The notes under the pieces were generated by a model. That model was not told where the DNA came from. It saw only the letters and a program-made list of their open reading frames with translations, and did no database searches. Below, in pieces: positions 41,698 through 54,108 of a stretch of 64,000 nucleotides of DNA. The DNA lies in assembly GCA_036266845.1 (NCBI GenBank), contig DATAXI010000071.1, forward strand, positions 33,365 to 97,364, read 5' to 3'. The stretch is from DATAXI01 sp036266845. Lineage in GTDB: Bacteria; Verrucomicrobiota; Verrucomicrobiia; Chthoniobacterales; Chthoniobacteraceae. Position numbers and translations under genes: made by a program. The first letter of the stretch is position 1. Every line of letters starts with the position of its first letter.

Positions 41698-42663
41698 TCA
41701 AAAAAGATTACCCGGATCAGCTTTTGGCGGATAGGTCTCTGGGGCTATTTCACTGGCGGTTTTGAAGTGAGTTTTCGCAATTTCACGTAGGATATCCGGC
41801 CCGTGAGCCCGCACAAGGTCGGTCGCCATCTGCTTGACCTGGGCCGAAGCCCCCCGGAGAAAGGCCTTTCCGTATTTGCGCCCGTTTTTATCCATCCAAT
41901 CGATAAAACTCTCCCGGGCCAGGATGGAAGCGGCGGCCACGGCGGGGTCGGACTCCGCCTTGGTGCGCTGCTCCAGGGTGATGCGGCGGCCCTTCTCCAG
42001 AAGCGCCCGCTCGATGACGTGCGGCCGGGCAAATTGATCGGAGAGGGCGCGAGGGCACTCGGGGTGGACCTCCAGCAGGTTCTCAATGACCCGGGCATGG
42101 CCCCAGGCGAGCATCCGGTTCAGATTTCCGTGGAAACTGCCGTGATAGAGCTGGTTATACTTCAGCGGACCGATGGGGACGACGCTCTGGAACGCCCCGC
42201 GGGTCTCGCGGATGGCGCAGGCGAGATCGCGGATTTTTTTGTCGGACTTGATGTTCTTGCTGTCCTGAACGCCCAGTTCCATGAATCGGTGGGCGATATT
42301 CCGGTCCGTATAGACCCCGGCGATGACCAGCGGCCCGAAGAAATCTCCCTTGCCGCTCTCATCAATGCCGAAGTGGGGCTCGAATCGTTCCGGCGCGTGC
42401 ACCTCCTCGTAGCCGATCTTGGCCTCGCCGAGGATCTGGGGCTCCAGGGTGAACTCGACAAACTCTTGCGTCCCCTTGCCCTGCACGACCACCTTTGGCC
42501 CTTTTTCATAAACGGCCAGGGTGAGTTTGTTTTTCTGCGCGTAAAAAAGGGTGTAGGGCTTGGGCGTGAATTTCCATTCCTCCTCCTCCAGGATCGTCTT
42601 CAGTTTCTGCGCCTGCGGCGGGGAAAGCGGGGAGGTGTAAAGGGTGAGGGCTTTATCGGACAC
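41698..42663 (-). CDS. rnhC: Ribonuclease HIII
   Basis: 321 residues from GTG at 42663 (VSDKALTLYTSPL). The N-terminal TBP-like substrate domain (about 1-90) and the catalytic domain starting FGIDESGKGDFFGPLVIAG (Asp-Glu pair), LGVQDSKN, and SDPAVAAASILARESFIDW (further acidic residues) identify it as RNase HIII, which removes RNA from RNA/DNA hybrids. Its start overlaps that of the divergent mutY gene by about 20 bp. Confidence 0.94.
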   Translation of the reverse strand: MSDKALTLYTSPLSPPQAQKLKTILEEEEWKFTPKPYTLFYAQKNKLTLAVYEKGPKVVVQGKGTQEFVEFTLEPQILGEAKIGYEEVHAPERFEPHFGIDESGKGDFFGPLVIAGVYTDRNIAHRFMELGVQDSKNIKSDKKIRDLACAIRETRGAFQSVVPIGPLKYNQLYHGSFHGNLNRMLAWGHARVIENLLEVHPECPRALSDQFARPHVIERALLEKGRRITLEQRTKAESDPAVAAASILARESFIDWMDKNGRKYGKAFLRGASAQVKQMATDLVRAHGPDILREIAKTHFKTASEIAPETYPPKADPGNLF

Positions 42664-43672
42664 AACCGGGAGAATTGCAGAAGGAAGCGGCGGGAGCAAA
42701 GCGTTCCGCAGCCGGGTGGCGGAGTGGTTTGGGCGCAACGCCCGGGACCTGCCCTGGCGGCGCACCACGGACCCCTACGCCGTCCTGGTATCGGAGATCA
42801 TGTGCCAGCAGACCCAGGTGGCGACGGTGCTCCCCTATTATGAGCGGTGGATGTTGCAATTTCCCGATTGCGCCACGCTGGCGGCGGCCACGGAGCACGA
42901 GGTGATGTCGCTCTGGCAGGGGCTGGGATATTACTCGCGCGCGCGCAATCTCCACAGGGCGGCGAAGGCCGTGGTGGCGGCAGGCGGCGTTTTTCCGCAC
43001 GCGGTCGCGGAGATTCGCGCGCTGCCGGGTGTGGGCCGGTACACCGCGGGAGCGGTCGCCGCCTTTGCGTATAATCAGCCCGCGGCGCTGGTGGATGCGA
43101 ATATCGCGCGGCTTCTGGCGCGGGTATTTGCAGTGCGGGAGCCCATCGACGGCGCCGGCATGGCCCGGGTTTGGGATCATGCGGAAAAACTTCAACCGGC
43201 GCGCAACGGGAGGGCGTTCAATGCGGGGATGATGGAAATCGGCGCGCTGATCTGCACTCCGCGCGCGCCGAAATGCGATGCCTGTCCGGTGGCGGATTTT
43301 TGCGAGGCGAAGTCGCTGGGCATCGCGGAGGACTTGCCGGTCAAGAAACCGCGCCGGCGCACGGTCCGGCTTTCGGAGCCATGCGCGCTCATCACGCGGG
43401 ACGGCGCGGTGTTGCTGGAGAAACAAAGCGGCAACCGCTGGGGCGGCCTGTGGAAACTGCCCGCGCTCGAGCGCCCGCCGGAGACAACGCCGGAATTGGT
43501 GATCGAGTACCCTTTCACCCACCACCGCGTGACGCTCTCGGTTTACCGCGGCAAAGCGCCCCGGCGATTGCAGGAAGGCCACGCGTGGCACGCGGTCGCG
43601 GACCTCGCGGACGTCCCGCTGGCCGCGGCGCACCGGCGAGCCTTGGCGAAACTCCTGGCTGTGCGCCCTTGA
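42644..43672 (+). CDS. mutY: A/G-specific adenine glycosylase
   Basis: 342 residues from GTG at 42644; the start overlaps that of rnhC and is uncertain. Motifs DLPWRRTTDPY, VSEIMCQQTQV (catalytic Glu), the helix-hairpin-helix LPGVGRYTAGAV, ALVDANIARLLARVF (catalytic Asp), and the [4Fe-4S] ligands CTPRAPKCDACPVADFC. C-terminal Nudix-like 8-oxoG-sensing domain (about 245-340). Removes adenine opposite 8-oxoguanine. Confidence 0.95.
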   Translation: MRALSDTTGRIAEGSGGSKAFRSRVAEWFGRNARDLPWRRTTDPYAVLVSEIMCQQTQVATVLPYYERWMLQFPDCATLAAATEHEVMSLWQGLGYYSRARNLHRAAKAVVAAGGVFPHAVAEIRALPGVGRYTAGAVAAFAYNQPAALVDANIARLLARVFAVREPIDGAGMARVWDHAEKLQPARNGRAFNAGMMEIGALICTPRAPKCDACPVADFCEAKSLGIAEDLPVKKPRRRTVRLSEPCALITRDGAVLLEKQSGNRWGGLWKLPALERPPETTPELVIEYPFTHHRVTLSVYRGKAPRRLQEGHAWHAVADLADVPLAAAHRRALAKLLAVRP

Positions 43673-43765
43673 GTCGCGATCCGGATGCAACGGGCAGGGA
43701 CGCCCGCGCTCCCGGCTGAACATCCCTCGCCAAAGCGGGGCCGTTACGATGGGTTCGGCGGAAAA

Positions 43766-46700
43766 TTACCCCGCCTTGCGCTCGCTGTGCAGGTCTTCGG
43801 TTTTGCCGAAGCTCTCCGCGATGCTCGGCACCGGCACCGGGTTTGCCGTGCCGATGATGTCGCTCTTGCTGCTGGAGTCCTCGCGCTGCGCGAACTTGAC
43901 GCCGACCAGCTTCGAGACGCCGTGTTCTTCCATCGTCACACCATAGAGCACATCGGCCCGTGAGATGGTGCGCTTGTTGTGCGTGATGACCACGAACTGG
44001 CTCTGCGATACGAACCGGTCCAGGATTTTTACGAATCGCATGATGTTCGACTCGTCCAGCGGCGCGTCCATCTCGTCCAGCACGCAGAAGGGGCTCGGCT
44101 TCACCATATAGATGGCGAAGAGGAGCGAGACCGCCGTCATGGTCTTTTCGCCGCCGGAGAGGAGGGTAATGGATTGCAATTGCTTGCCGGGCGGTTTCGC
44201 AATGACCTCGATCCCGCACTCGAGCGGATCGTTCTCGTCGGAGAGCACCAGGTTCGCTTTACCTCCGCCGAAGAGTTCCACGAACATCTCCTGGAAGTTG
44301 ACGCGGATTTTTTCGAACGTCTCGGCGAAGAGTTTGCGGGTCGTTTCGTTAATTTTTGCAATGACGTCCGCCAGCTCGGCCTTCGATTTCGTCAGGTCGT
44401 TGAGCTGTTGCTCCAGGAAGGTGTGGCGCTGTTCCAGTTCGTCGTACTCCTGGATTGCGTCCATGTTGATCGGCCCCATGGAATCCACGCGCTGCTCCAG
44501 CTCGCGCACCAGTTCCTCCACGCGGTCCCAATCGATTTTCTGGTCCGTTTCGTGCGACGGTATTTCCTCCCCGGGCCCGGCTGGCTGCGCCGCCTCGACC
44601 GCGGTGGGCGGTTCCGGTTCCGGCAGCGCGGCGGCGGTTTCGCCATTTGGCTCCTCGACGCTGGTCTTCCGCTTCTTGTTCAGCTCGCGCAGGCTGGTGA
44701 GGAGGAGATAAGTGTCCGGCTGGAAATCGCGGATTTCCATCTGGTACCGGCGCTGCATGTGCTCGCTCAGGTTATCGATGCGCAGTTGCAACTGAGTCCG
44801 GCGGACCTCCTGCTGGCCGCGCCGCTCGGAGAGCTCGCTTACCTGCCGGCGCAGGATCCGCAGCGTGGCCTCGATCTCCTCGGCCTCGCCGGCCATCGCG
44901 GCGCGCTCCTCGCTCAGCCGCGTCACTTCCGCCTCGGCGTCCACCAGGCGTTCGCGCGCGGCGCCCATCTCCTCGCGAATCCGGGCGCTCTCGGCCTCGA
45001 GGGCATCGATTTTCGCGCGGTAACCTTCGACGTCCCGTTTGCGATTCAGGATCATCTCGCGCAATTCATTGAGCCGCGCCGTCATCGGGGCGCGCTGGCT
45101 GAAGAGGCTGTCGTGGCGTTGCTTCTCCGTGGCCACCTTGATGCGCAATTCGTTCAGATCGGCTGTCAGCGTGCCTTCGCGGTTGCGCAGCTCGTCCAGT
45201 TGCCCGGCGGCGGTCTGCTGCTGCATCTGGAAATCGCCCAATTGTGTCCCAAGCGCCTCGGTTTCCTGCTCGCGCGCGCCGATTTTCTCGACCGCTTCGG
45301 TATGCCGTTTGCGAACGTTCTCCTGCTCCCAGCTCAGCGATTCCAGCTTCTTGGCCGTCTCGCGCTCTTCGCGCTCCATCTGCTGCAATTCGCCCCGGCT
45401 TGCGGAGACGGCGACCGTCAGCTTCTGGGCTTCGTCGCGCGCCTCGCCGAGGCGCGCCTTGGCCGCATCCAGGCGCCCGGACGCGGCTTCGCGGCCCGCG
45501 GTGAGGCTGGCTATTTTCTCGCGAATCTCCGCCGCCTGCTTCTCGAATTCGGCCACCTGGTTGCGCCGGTGCAGCATGGAAGCGCCGGCGTTCTCGCCCT
45601 TGGCGCGTCCGCCGGTCAGCAGGCCCTGGCGCGTGACGGCGTCGCCCGCGAGCGTGACAAAATCGCAGCGTTTCTCCGCCGGCGCGCTCAATTGCTCGCG
45701 GCCCATGCGCATCGCCGTGTCCAGATCGGCGACGATGGCAAAGCGGCCCAGCAGCAGGGCCACCACCGGGGCGAGCGCGGCATCCACTTTCACGCGCTCC
45801 CGCGCCCAGCCGAGCGTTCCCTCGGGAGCCGGCTCATTTTCCAGCGCGGGCGCGGCCTCCTGCCACTCGCGCAGGATGAGCTGGGCCCGGCCCCATTGCT
45901 TGGCGGAGAGCGTTTTGACGACAGCCTCCGCGACCATGCTGTCCTTCATCACGATGGCCTGCAGATTCTGGCCGAATGCCGCTTCGACCGCCGCCACGTT
46001 CTCCGTATCCACCTGGATGTGGGAGGCGAGCACGCCGCCGACCGCCGGTTTGAAAAATTCCACGTTGTCCAGCCCGCGCAGGACCGCCTTTGGCCCTTCG
46101 CCAAAACCCTCGCCGGACTCGATCAATTGTCGCAGGGCGCCCGCGCGCGATTCCTTTTCCGCAAGCTGATTGTTTTGCGAGCGCAATTCGCGGTCGGCGG
46201 CTTCCAGTTCCGCGGCGATTCCCTTTGCCTCGAGATCGGCCTCGCGGGCTTCCTGGTTGCGGGCTTCGAGTTCCCGCGATTGCTCGTCCAACCGGCCGCG
46301 AACGCTTTCCAGGTGCTCGCGAAGATGCGCCGTTCCGATGCCCATTTGCTCGATCTCGCTTTGGAGGATTCCCATGCGCGCCTCGCTGCCGTCGCGCTGG
46401 CCGGTGAGGGAGCCCACCTCGTTGCGCAAAGCGCTCAAGCGGCTCTCGATCTTCGCGATGCCGGAGAATACGCCCTGAAGCATCCGCTCGGTCTCCACGC
46501 GCTCGCCGGAGAGGGCGTTCACCTTCGCCGTCTGCTCGCTCAGATGCTGCTGGCCGCCCTTGAGCGCCTCGGCGATCTCCGCCAGCTCGTGGTCGTTGTG
46601 CTCGATCTGGGTTTGCTGGATGGCGAGCTTCTCCTCCGCTCCCGCGACGTCGCGGCTGTAGCGCTCGATCAATCCGGCGAATTCCTCGGTCCGCTCCGCA

Positions 46701-47620
46701 TTGAAGCCGATGCGGTGCTCCGCGTTTTGGATGTGGCTGCGGATATCCTGCACAGCCTGGCGCGCCTCGTTCAGCGATTCCTCGAGTTCCTCGATCTTCG
46801 CCCGGCGGGCCATGACGTGGGTTTCCTGCGTCTCGATCTCCCCTTCCTGCGTCTCCTGCGCCTTGGTCAGGCGCTCGATTTCCGCGCCCGCGGCCTCGAT
46901 ATCGGTATTGAGCGCGGTGAACTGCCGGTGCGCATGGTGGGTTTCCAGCGTGCGCAGGTCGGAGATCATTCCCTGGTAACGGCGCGCCTTTGCCGCCTGG
47001 CGCTGGAGGGAGCCGATCTGCCGTTTCACCTCGCGGATGATGTCGGTCACCCGCACCAGGTTGGCCTCGGTGGCCTCCAGCTTGCGCAGCGCCTCCTTCT
47101 TTTGGGACTTGAATTTTGTTATGCCCGCCGCTTCCTCGAAAATGGCGCGCCGGTCCTCCGGGCGGGAGGAGAGAATCTGGTCGATCTTGCCCTGCTCCAT
47201 GATGGAGTAGGCGCTCCGGCCAATGCCGGTATCCATGAAGAGCTGCTGGATGTCCTTGAGCCGGCAGGGGGTCTTGTTGAGCAGGTAATCGGAGCCGCCG
47301 TCGCGGAAGACCCGGCGCGTGATGCAGACTTCGTTCCAATCGACGCCCAGCTCCTTCTCGCAATCCGCAAACCGGAGCGATACCTCCGCCATGCCCAGCG
47401 CCGGGCGGGAATCCGTGCCGGAGAAGATCACGTCCGCCATCTCGCCGCCGCGGAGAGCCTTGGCGGATTGCTCGCCCAGGACCCAGCGCATGGCATCCAG
47501 GACGTTTGACTTGCCGCACCCATTGGGACCCACGACGGCCGTGACCCCCTTGTCGAAATTGAGGACGGTCTTAACGGCGAAGGACTTGAAACCGAGGATT
47601 TCGAGCGATTGCAGGTACAT
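43766..47620 (-). CDS. smc: Chromosome segregation protein SMC
   Basis: 1284 residues from ATG at 47620 (MYLQSLEILGFKSFA). Walker A GPNGCGKSN at 32-40; first coiled coil about 165-510; hinge domain about 515-660 (EGPKAVLRGLDNVEFFKPAVGG split across the region); second coiled coil; C-terminal ABC head with LLSGGEKTMTAVSLLF, CVLDEMDAPLDESN and VITHNKRTISRAD. It forms the ring-shaped condensin core with ScpA and ScpB, neither of which is in this window. An unusual Pro/Glu-rich low-complexity insert (PEPEPPTAVEAAQPAGPGEE) lies at about 1010-1030 in the second coil. Confidence 0.96.
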   Translation of the reverse strand: MYLQSLEILGFKSFAVKTVLNFDKGVTAVVGPNGCGKSNVLDAMRWVLGEQSAKALRGGEMADVIFSGTDSRPALGMAEVSLRFADCEKELGVDWNEVCITRRVFRDGGSDYLLNKTPCRLKDIQQLFMDTGIGRSAYSIMEQGKIDQILSSRPEDRRAIFEEAAGITKFKSQKKEALRKLEATEANLVRVTDIIREVKRQIGSLQRQAAKARRYQGMISDLRTLETHHAHRQFTALNTDIEAAGAEIERLTKAQETQEGEIETQETHVMARRAKIEELEESLNEARQAVQDIRSHIQNAEHRIGFNAERTEEFAGLIERYSRDVAGAEEKLAIQQTQIEHNDHELAEIAEALKGGQQHLSEQTAKVNALSGERVETERMLQGVFSGIAKIESRLSALRNEVGSLTGQRDGSEARMGILQSEIEQMGIGTAHLREHLESVRGRLDEQSRELEARNQEAREADLEAKGIAAELEAADRELRSQNNQLAEKESRAGALRQLIESGEGFGEGPKAVLRGLDNVEFFKPAVGGVLASHIQVDTENVAAVEAAFGQNLQAIVMKDSMVAEAVVKTLSAKQWGRAQLILREWQEAAPALENEPAPEGTLGWARERVKVDAALAPVVALLLGRFAIVADLDTAMRMGREQLSAPAEKRCDFVTLAGDAVTRQGLLTGGRAKGENAGASMLHRRNQVAEFEKQAAEIREKIASLTAGREAASGRLDAAKARLGEARDEAQKLTVAVSASRGELQQMEREERETAKKLESLSWEQENVRKRHTEAVEKIGAREQETEALGTQLGDFQMQQQTAAGQLDELRNREGTLTADLNELRIKVATEKQRHDSLFSQRAPMTARLNELREMILNRKRDVEGYRAKIDALEAESARIREEMGAARERLVDAEAEVTRLSEERAAMAGEAEEIEATLRILRRQVSELSERRGQQEVRRTQLQLRIDNLSEHMQRRYQMEIRDFQPDTYLLLTSLRELNKKRKTSVEEPNGETAAALPEPEPPTAVEAAQPAGPGEEIPSHETDQKIDWDRVEELVRELEQRVDSMGPINMDAIQEYDELEQRHTFLEQQLNDLTKSKAELADVIAKINETTRKLFAETFEKIRVNFQEMFVELFGGGKANLVLSDENDPLECGIEVIAKPPGKQLQSITLLSGGEKTMTAVSLLFAIYMVKPSPFCVLDEMDAPLDESNIMRFVKILDRFVSQSQFVVITHNKRTISRADVLYGVTMEEHGVSKLVGVKFAQREDSSSKSDIIGTANPVPVPSIAESFGKTEDLHSERKAG

Positions 47621-47808
47621 GATATAGGCTTTAAGAGGGGGTTCGAAGCCGGAGCATACGCCGACCGGATTTTCTGGCAAGCACGTTCTGGTGTGGAGGC
47701 GAGATTTATTAACCACTATATGTAGTGGACTCGGCAGGAATCTCAAATTTCGTGTCTTCCGCCAAATTCTAAGTTCGAATTTCGGGTTTTCTCGCCGATG
47801 CTTTCCGC

Positions 47809-49146
47809 ATGGACGCCCATCTTGAGCAGCTTTTCGACTTTCTCCGGTTTCCCAGCATATCGACCGATCCCGCCTGCCGGGATGACGTCTCGGCGTGCGG
47901 GGAATGGCTATACAAGAAGTTCCAGAGCATGGGGCTGGACGCGGCGGTCCACGGGACGCCGGGACACCCGGTCATCTTTGCGCGGAACGCGCCGAAGCCG
48001 GGGCGTCCCACGGTGCTGATTTACGGGCATTACGACGTGCAGCCGGCGGACCCGCTGGACCTTTGGACCTCGCCGCCGTTCGAGCCACGGCTGGAAAACG
48101 GGATCATCACCGCGAGGGGCTCGGCGGATAACAAGGGGCAGATCATGGCGCACATCCTGGGGGTGGAGCAGGCGCTGGCAGGGGGCGGGGAGTTGCCGGT
48201 GAATGTCCTCTTTGTGGTGGAGGGCGAGGAGGAAATCGGCAGCCCAAACCTGGCGGCGTTCCTGACCGCCCACGCGGAGGAATTGCGGTGCGACGTGGTC
48301 GTGATCTCCGACACCACGATGGTCGCGCCGGGCGTGCCGACGCTGACCTACGGCCTGCGCGGAATCGGCTGCCTGGAACTGCGCGTCACCGGGCCGGCGA
48401 TCGATCTGCACTCCGGCATTTATGGCGGCGCGGTGCAAAACCCCATCACGGCGCTGGCGCGGCTGCTTGCGACCCTGCACGACTCCCAAGGGCGGATTGC
48501 GGTTGCGGGCCTGTGCGACAAGGTTCTGCCGTTGCAGGATTGGGAGCGCAAGGCGTGGGCCGGGTTATCGCTCGACGACGCGCGGTTGCTGGAGATCACC
48601 GGCGCGCCGGAGCTATTTGGCGAGGCCGGCTACAAACCGCTGGAGCGGATGTGGGCGCGGCCGACGGTGGAGATCAACGGCATCGGCGGCGGTTACCAGG
48701 GGGAGGGGACAAAGACCGTCATCCCGAGCAAGGCTTTCGCGAAACTCACCTTCCGCCTCGTCCCGGATCAGTCCGGCACGGAATCGATCCGCCTCGTTAG
48801 CGAGCATCTGAAAAGGCACGTGCCGCCCGGGGTCAAAATTGAGATCACTGACGGCCATCACGGCGACCCGTACCTTACCGATCCGCATTCCGATTTCGGC
48901 AAGGCGGCCCAGCGTGCGCTGGCGGCAACCTTCGGGCGCCAGCCGGCGCTCATTCGCGAAGGCGGCTCGATTCCCATCGTCTCCAGCTTCAAGGAAATCC
49001 TTGGCGTGGATACGCTCCTCCTCGGCCTCGCCCTGCCCGATTGCCGCGCTCATTCGCCCAACGAAACTTTTACCGTCGAGAATTTCGAAGCCGGCATCCG
49101 GCTCAACCAGGCGCTGCTCCGGGAGATTGCGGCGGGCAAGGTGTGA
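47809..49146 (+). CDS. M20-family dipeptidase (metallopeptidase)
   Basis: 445 residues from ATG at 47809. Metal-site motifs VLIYGHYDVQP, ITARGSADNKGQ and VVEGEEEIGS, then the dimerisation/lid domain about 185-345, and IREGGSIPIV plus RAHSPNE near the C-terminus give the full M20 di-zinc ligand set. Known relatives cut dipeptides or N-acyl amino acids. No operon partner. Confidence 0.93.
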   Translation: MDAHLEQLFDFLRFPSISTDPACRDDVSACGEWLYKKFQSMGLDAAVHGTPGHPVIFARNAPKPGRPTVLIYGHYDVQPADPLDLWTSPPFEPRLENGIITARGSADNKGQIMAHILGVEQALAGGGELPVNVLFVVEGEEEIGSPNLAAFLTAHAEELRCDVVVISDTTMVAPGVPTLTYGLRGIGCLELRVTGPAIDLHSGIYGGAVQNPITALARLLATLHDSQGRIAVAGLCDKVLPLQDWERKAWAGLSLDDARLLEITGAPELFGEAGYKPLERMWARPTVEINGIGGGYQGEGTKTVIPSKAFAKLTFRLVPDQSGTESIRLVSEHLKRHVPPGVKIEITDGHHGDPYLTDPHSDFGKAAQRALAATFGRQPALIREGGSIPIVSSFKEILGVDTLLLGLALPDCRAHSPNETFTVENFEAGIRLNQALLREIAAGKV

Positions 49147-49185
49147 CAAACCCTTCCCGGTGCAAACGGACCCGGTGCGCGGCGT

Positions 49186-51840
<2,655 letters not shown>

Positions 51841-51988
51841 GGGAGAAGGAAAGGACTGGGAGAAGAGGTCTCAATATCCCGGCAAAACCGTGACCGGGGG
51901 CGGCGCGGCTGCGGGAGGGATGGGTGAGGCCGGATTCTACGCGGGAATGCTCCGGAGCCTGGTTTTCGCGGTATTCGCGGTTTTCGCG

Positions 51989-52150
51989 TTAGGCTGCGGC
52001 GGGTTCGGCCGGAGCATCGGCCTTCTTGGCGGCAACCGGCTTGGCCTTGGCCCGGCCCGGCTTGCGGGCGGCCTTGGAGGCTTCCTTCAGACGCTCGTTA
52101 TAAGCGAGGCGGCGGCGGCGCTTTTGGACTTTATTATATTGTTTACCCAT
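51989..52150 (-). CDS. 53-residue basic protein, possibly ribosome- or RNA-associated
   Basis: ATG at 52150, stop TAA at 51991-51989. Starts MGKQYNKVQKRRRRLAYNER, followed by KEASKAARKPGRAKAKPV and an Ala-rich end. The N-terminal run of Arg/Lys resembles small ribosomal or RNA-binding proteins. I believe similar short proteins occur across Verrucomicrobia, but this is from memory. A clear frame with codon use like its neighbours, between gyrA and the TPR gene. Confidence 0.7.
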   Translation of the reverse strand: MGKQYNKVQKRRRRLAYNERLKEASKAARKPGRAKAKPVAAKKADAPAEPAAA

Positions 52151-52277
52151 AAGGTGAGCCCGCCTTTATACGGTTGCCCAAAGGAAATGGAAAGGGCTTT
52201 TGTTCCCGATTCCTTCCAAAAAATGTTGTCATCCCCGCGGGGGTCTGGAACCTTACCTCCCCCTTTTGCAATTTATT

Positions 52278-53195
52278 ATGGCCAGCGCTTCCAATGACCC
52301 CGATCCCGATCCCGTAGAAGACCAGGAGGAGGACTTTATCGATGCCGGGTTCGATCCCATCCTTTTTTGGAATCAATATGGGCGGGTGATCCTGATCGCG
52401 GCGGCAGTCATCGTCCTCGCGGCGATCGCCTTCGGCGTGTACGAGTACAACCGTTCCCAGCGCATCCAGGCCGCCGGCGCCGCCCTTGCCCAGGCGGTGA
52501 GCAATGACGATTACCAGCAGGTCATTGATAAATATGAAGGAACCGTCGCCGCCGGGGATGCCTCGCTGGTGCTTGCCAGCAAGCTCCGGGACGCCAAGAA
52601 ATACGACGACGCCATCCAGGTGCTCGAAACTTTCCTGGAGAAAAATCCGAAGCATCCGCTGGCCGCCGCGGGCGATTTGAGCGTCGCGGAAACCATGGAT
52701 ATCGCCGGACGCAAGGATGACGCGATATCCCGTTACGAGGAAGTGGCCGCAAAGTATCCGGATAGTTTTGCCGCGCCGCTGGCCGTGCTGGCCCAGGCGA
52801 ACCTGCTCCGGCACGAAGGCAAGACCGAAGATGCCCGCCGGTTGTTCGAGAACTTCAGCTCCCAATTCCCGGACAGCATTTTTGCCCAGGAGGCAATGAC
52901 TGAGTTGCGCCTGATGCGCCCCGCCACTGGCCCCTCGGCTGCCCCGACCCCCGTGGGCGGTCTCGAGAATCTCTCGAGCCCGACGCCGACGCCTCTGCCG
53001 GCTGCGGCGACGAAGGGGATGAACGTACCGCTCGCCGCCTCGCCCGCCCCGGTGGCGATTCCTCCCGCCGCAGCCAGCGCCGCGCCATCCGTTGCCCCGG
53101 CCGCTCCGGCGCCCGTAAGCGCGGCGCCTCCGGCGATGAGCGCAACGCCTGCGGCCAAGCCGTCCGTCCCCGCCGCCTCACCCGCCGGTCACTGA
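52278..53195 (+). CDS. Membrane-anchored TPR protein (YfgM/BamD-like)
   Basis: 305 residues from ATG at 52278. Acidic N-terminus (DPDPDPVEDQEEDFIDAG), one membrane helix at about 38-58, then TPR-like helical repeats to about 215 (YDDAIQVLETFLEKNPKHPLA; DDAISRYEEVAAKYPD; TEDARRLFENFSSQFPDS), and a Pro/Ala/Ser-rich tail of about 90 residues. The layout is like YfgM/TPR_21 proteins that bind the Sec machinery or chaperones from the periplasmic side. Function not assigned. Confidence 0.8.
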   Translation: MASASNDPDPDPVEDQEEDFIDAGFDPILFWNQYGRVILIAAAVIVLAAIAFGVYEYNRSQRIQAAGAALAQAVSNDDYQQVIDKYEGTVAAGDASLVLASKLRDAKKYDDAIQVLETFLEKNPKHPLAAAGDLSVAETMDIAGRKDDAISRYEEVAAKYPDSFAAPLAVLAQANLLRHEGKTEDARRLFENFSSQFPDSIFAQEAMTELRLMRPATGPSAAPTPVGGLENLSSPTPTPLPAAATKGMNVPLAASPAPVAIPPAAASAAPSVAPAAPAPVSAAPPAMSATPAAKPSVPAASPAGH

Positions 53196-53227
53196 GTTCC
53201 GGATTGTATCCCCGCGTCCGCGTGGGA

Positions 53228-54016
53228 TTACCCGGCCAGCACCTCGAACCGGGGCGAGATTTCGCGCTGTGAGGCGCAATGCACCTCGATCCCGGTAACG
53301 CCGTCCACCGCCAGGCGATTGCGAACCGCGCCGAGCGCCAGATCCGGCGTATTACAATCGCGCGAGAGATGCCCCAGGATCGCCCGGCGCAGCCCATTCT
53401 GAGCCAGCGTTGCCAGCACTTCCGCCGCCGCCGTGTTCGAGAGATGACCATGCCGGGACATGATGCGCTGCTTTACCGGCCAGGGACGGCGGCTATCCTC
53501 CTGCAAGAGCTTTTCATCGTGATTCGTCTCGATGACCACCGTGGCCGCCGTCCGCAGCCGCTCGTGCACCAGCCGCGTCGCGAACCCGAGATCTGTGCAG
53601 AACCCAAGGCTCGCCCCGCCGTGATGCAGGACAAAACCGACCGGCTCCGCCGCATCGTGCGGCACGGAAAACGTCTGCACCGTCACATCGCCCACCGTAA
53701 AATCGCTCCCGGACTGGAAGAGCCGGAACTCCTTCCGGCAAATTCCCATTTGCCGGATCGCATCCGCCGTCTCCCGGTTGCAATACACCGGCGTCGCGAA
53801 TTTTTTGCAGAACACCTCCAGCCCCCGCGCGTGATCCACGTGCTCGTGCGTGATGAGGATCGCATCGATTGCCGCCGGATCCGCCTGCGCGGCGGCCAGG
53901 CGCTCGCAGATTTGCTTCGCGCTGAACCCGCCATCCACCAGCAGCCGGCAACCTGCCGTCTCCACCAGGGCGCAATTTCCCGCGCTGCCGGAGCCAAGGA
54001 TCGTCACCGAAAACAT
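53228..54016 (-). CDS. MBL-fold metallo-hydrolase (WalJ/YycJ-like)
   Basis: 262 residues from ATG at 54016 (MFSVTILGSGSAGNC). GSGSAGNCALVE opens the fold; LITHEHVDHARG is the metal motif (HxHxDH form); PHDAAEPVGF, GFCTDLGFAT and LGHLSRDCNTPDLA complete the site and match the YycJ/WalJ subfamily. Relatives include an exonuclease-like enzyme implicated in DNA processing. No wal operon here. Confidence 0.9.
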   Translation of the reverse strand: MFSVTILGSGSAGNCALVETAGCRLLVDGGFSAKQICERLAAAQADPAAIDAILITHEHVDHARGLEVFCKKFATPVYCNRETADAIRQMGICRKEFRLFQSGSDFTVGDVTVQTFSVPHDAAEPVGFVLHHGGASLGFCTDLGFATRLVHERLRTAATVVIETNHDEKLLQEDSRRPWPVKQRIMSRHGHLSNTAAAEVLATLAQNGLRRAILGHLSRDCNTPDLALGAVRNRLAVDGVTGIEVHCASQREISPRFEVLAG

Positions 54017-54108
54017 TCTGAAGAAATCAATGCGCCCGCACCCCGGGGCGATGCAAACAAAAAGGGAGATTTGCAACCCTGCCCCGGCATTCTATTCTCA
54101 GGCTCCCC

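Noticed and set aside
53020..53190. Repeated GCC/CCG-rich triplets at the end of the TPR gene
   Set aside because: It is the Pro/Ala-rich tail of the protein, not a separate DNA repeat.
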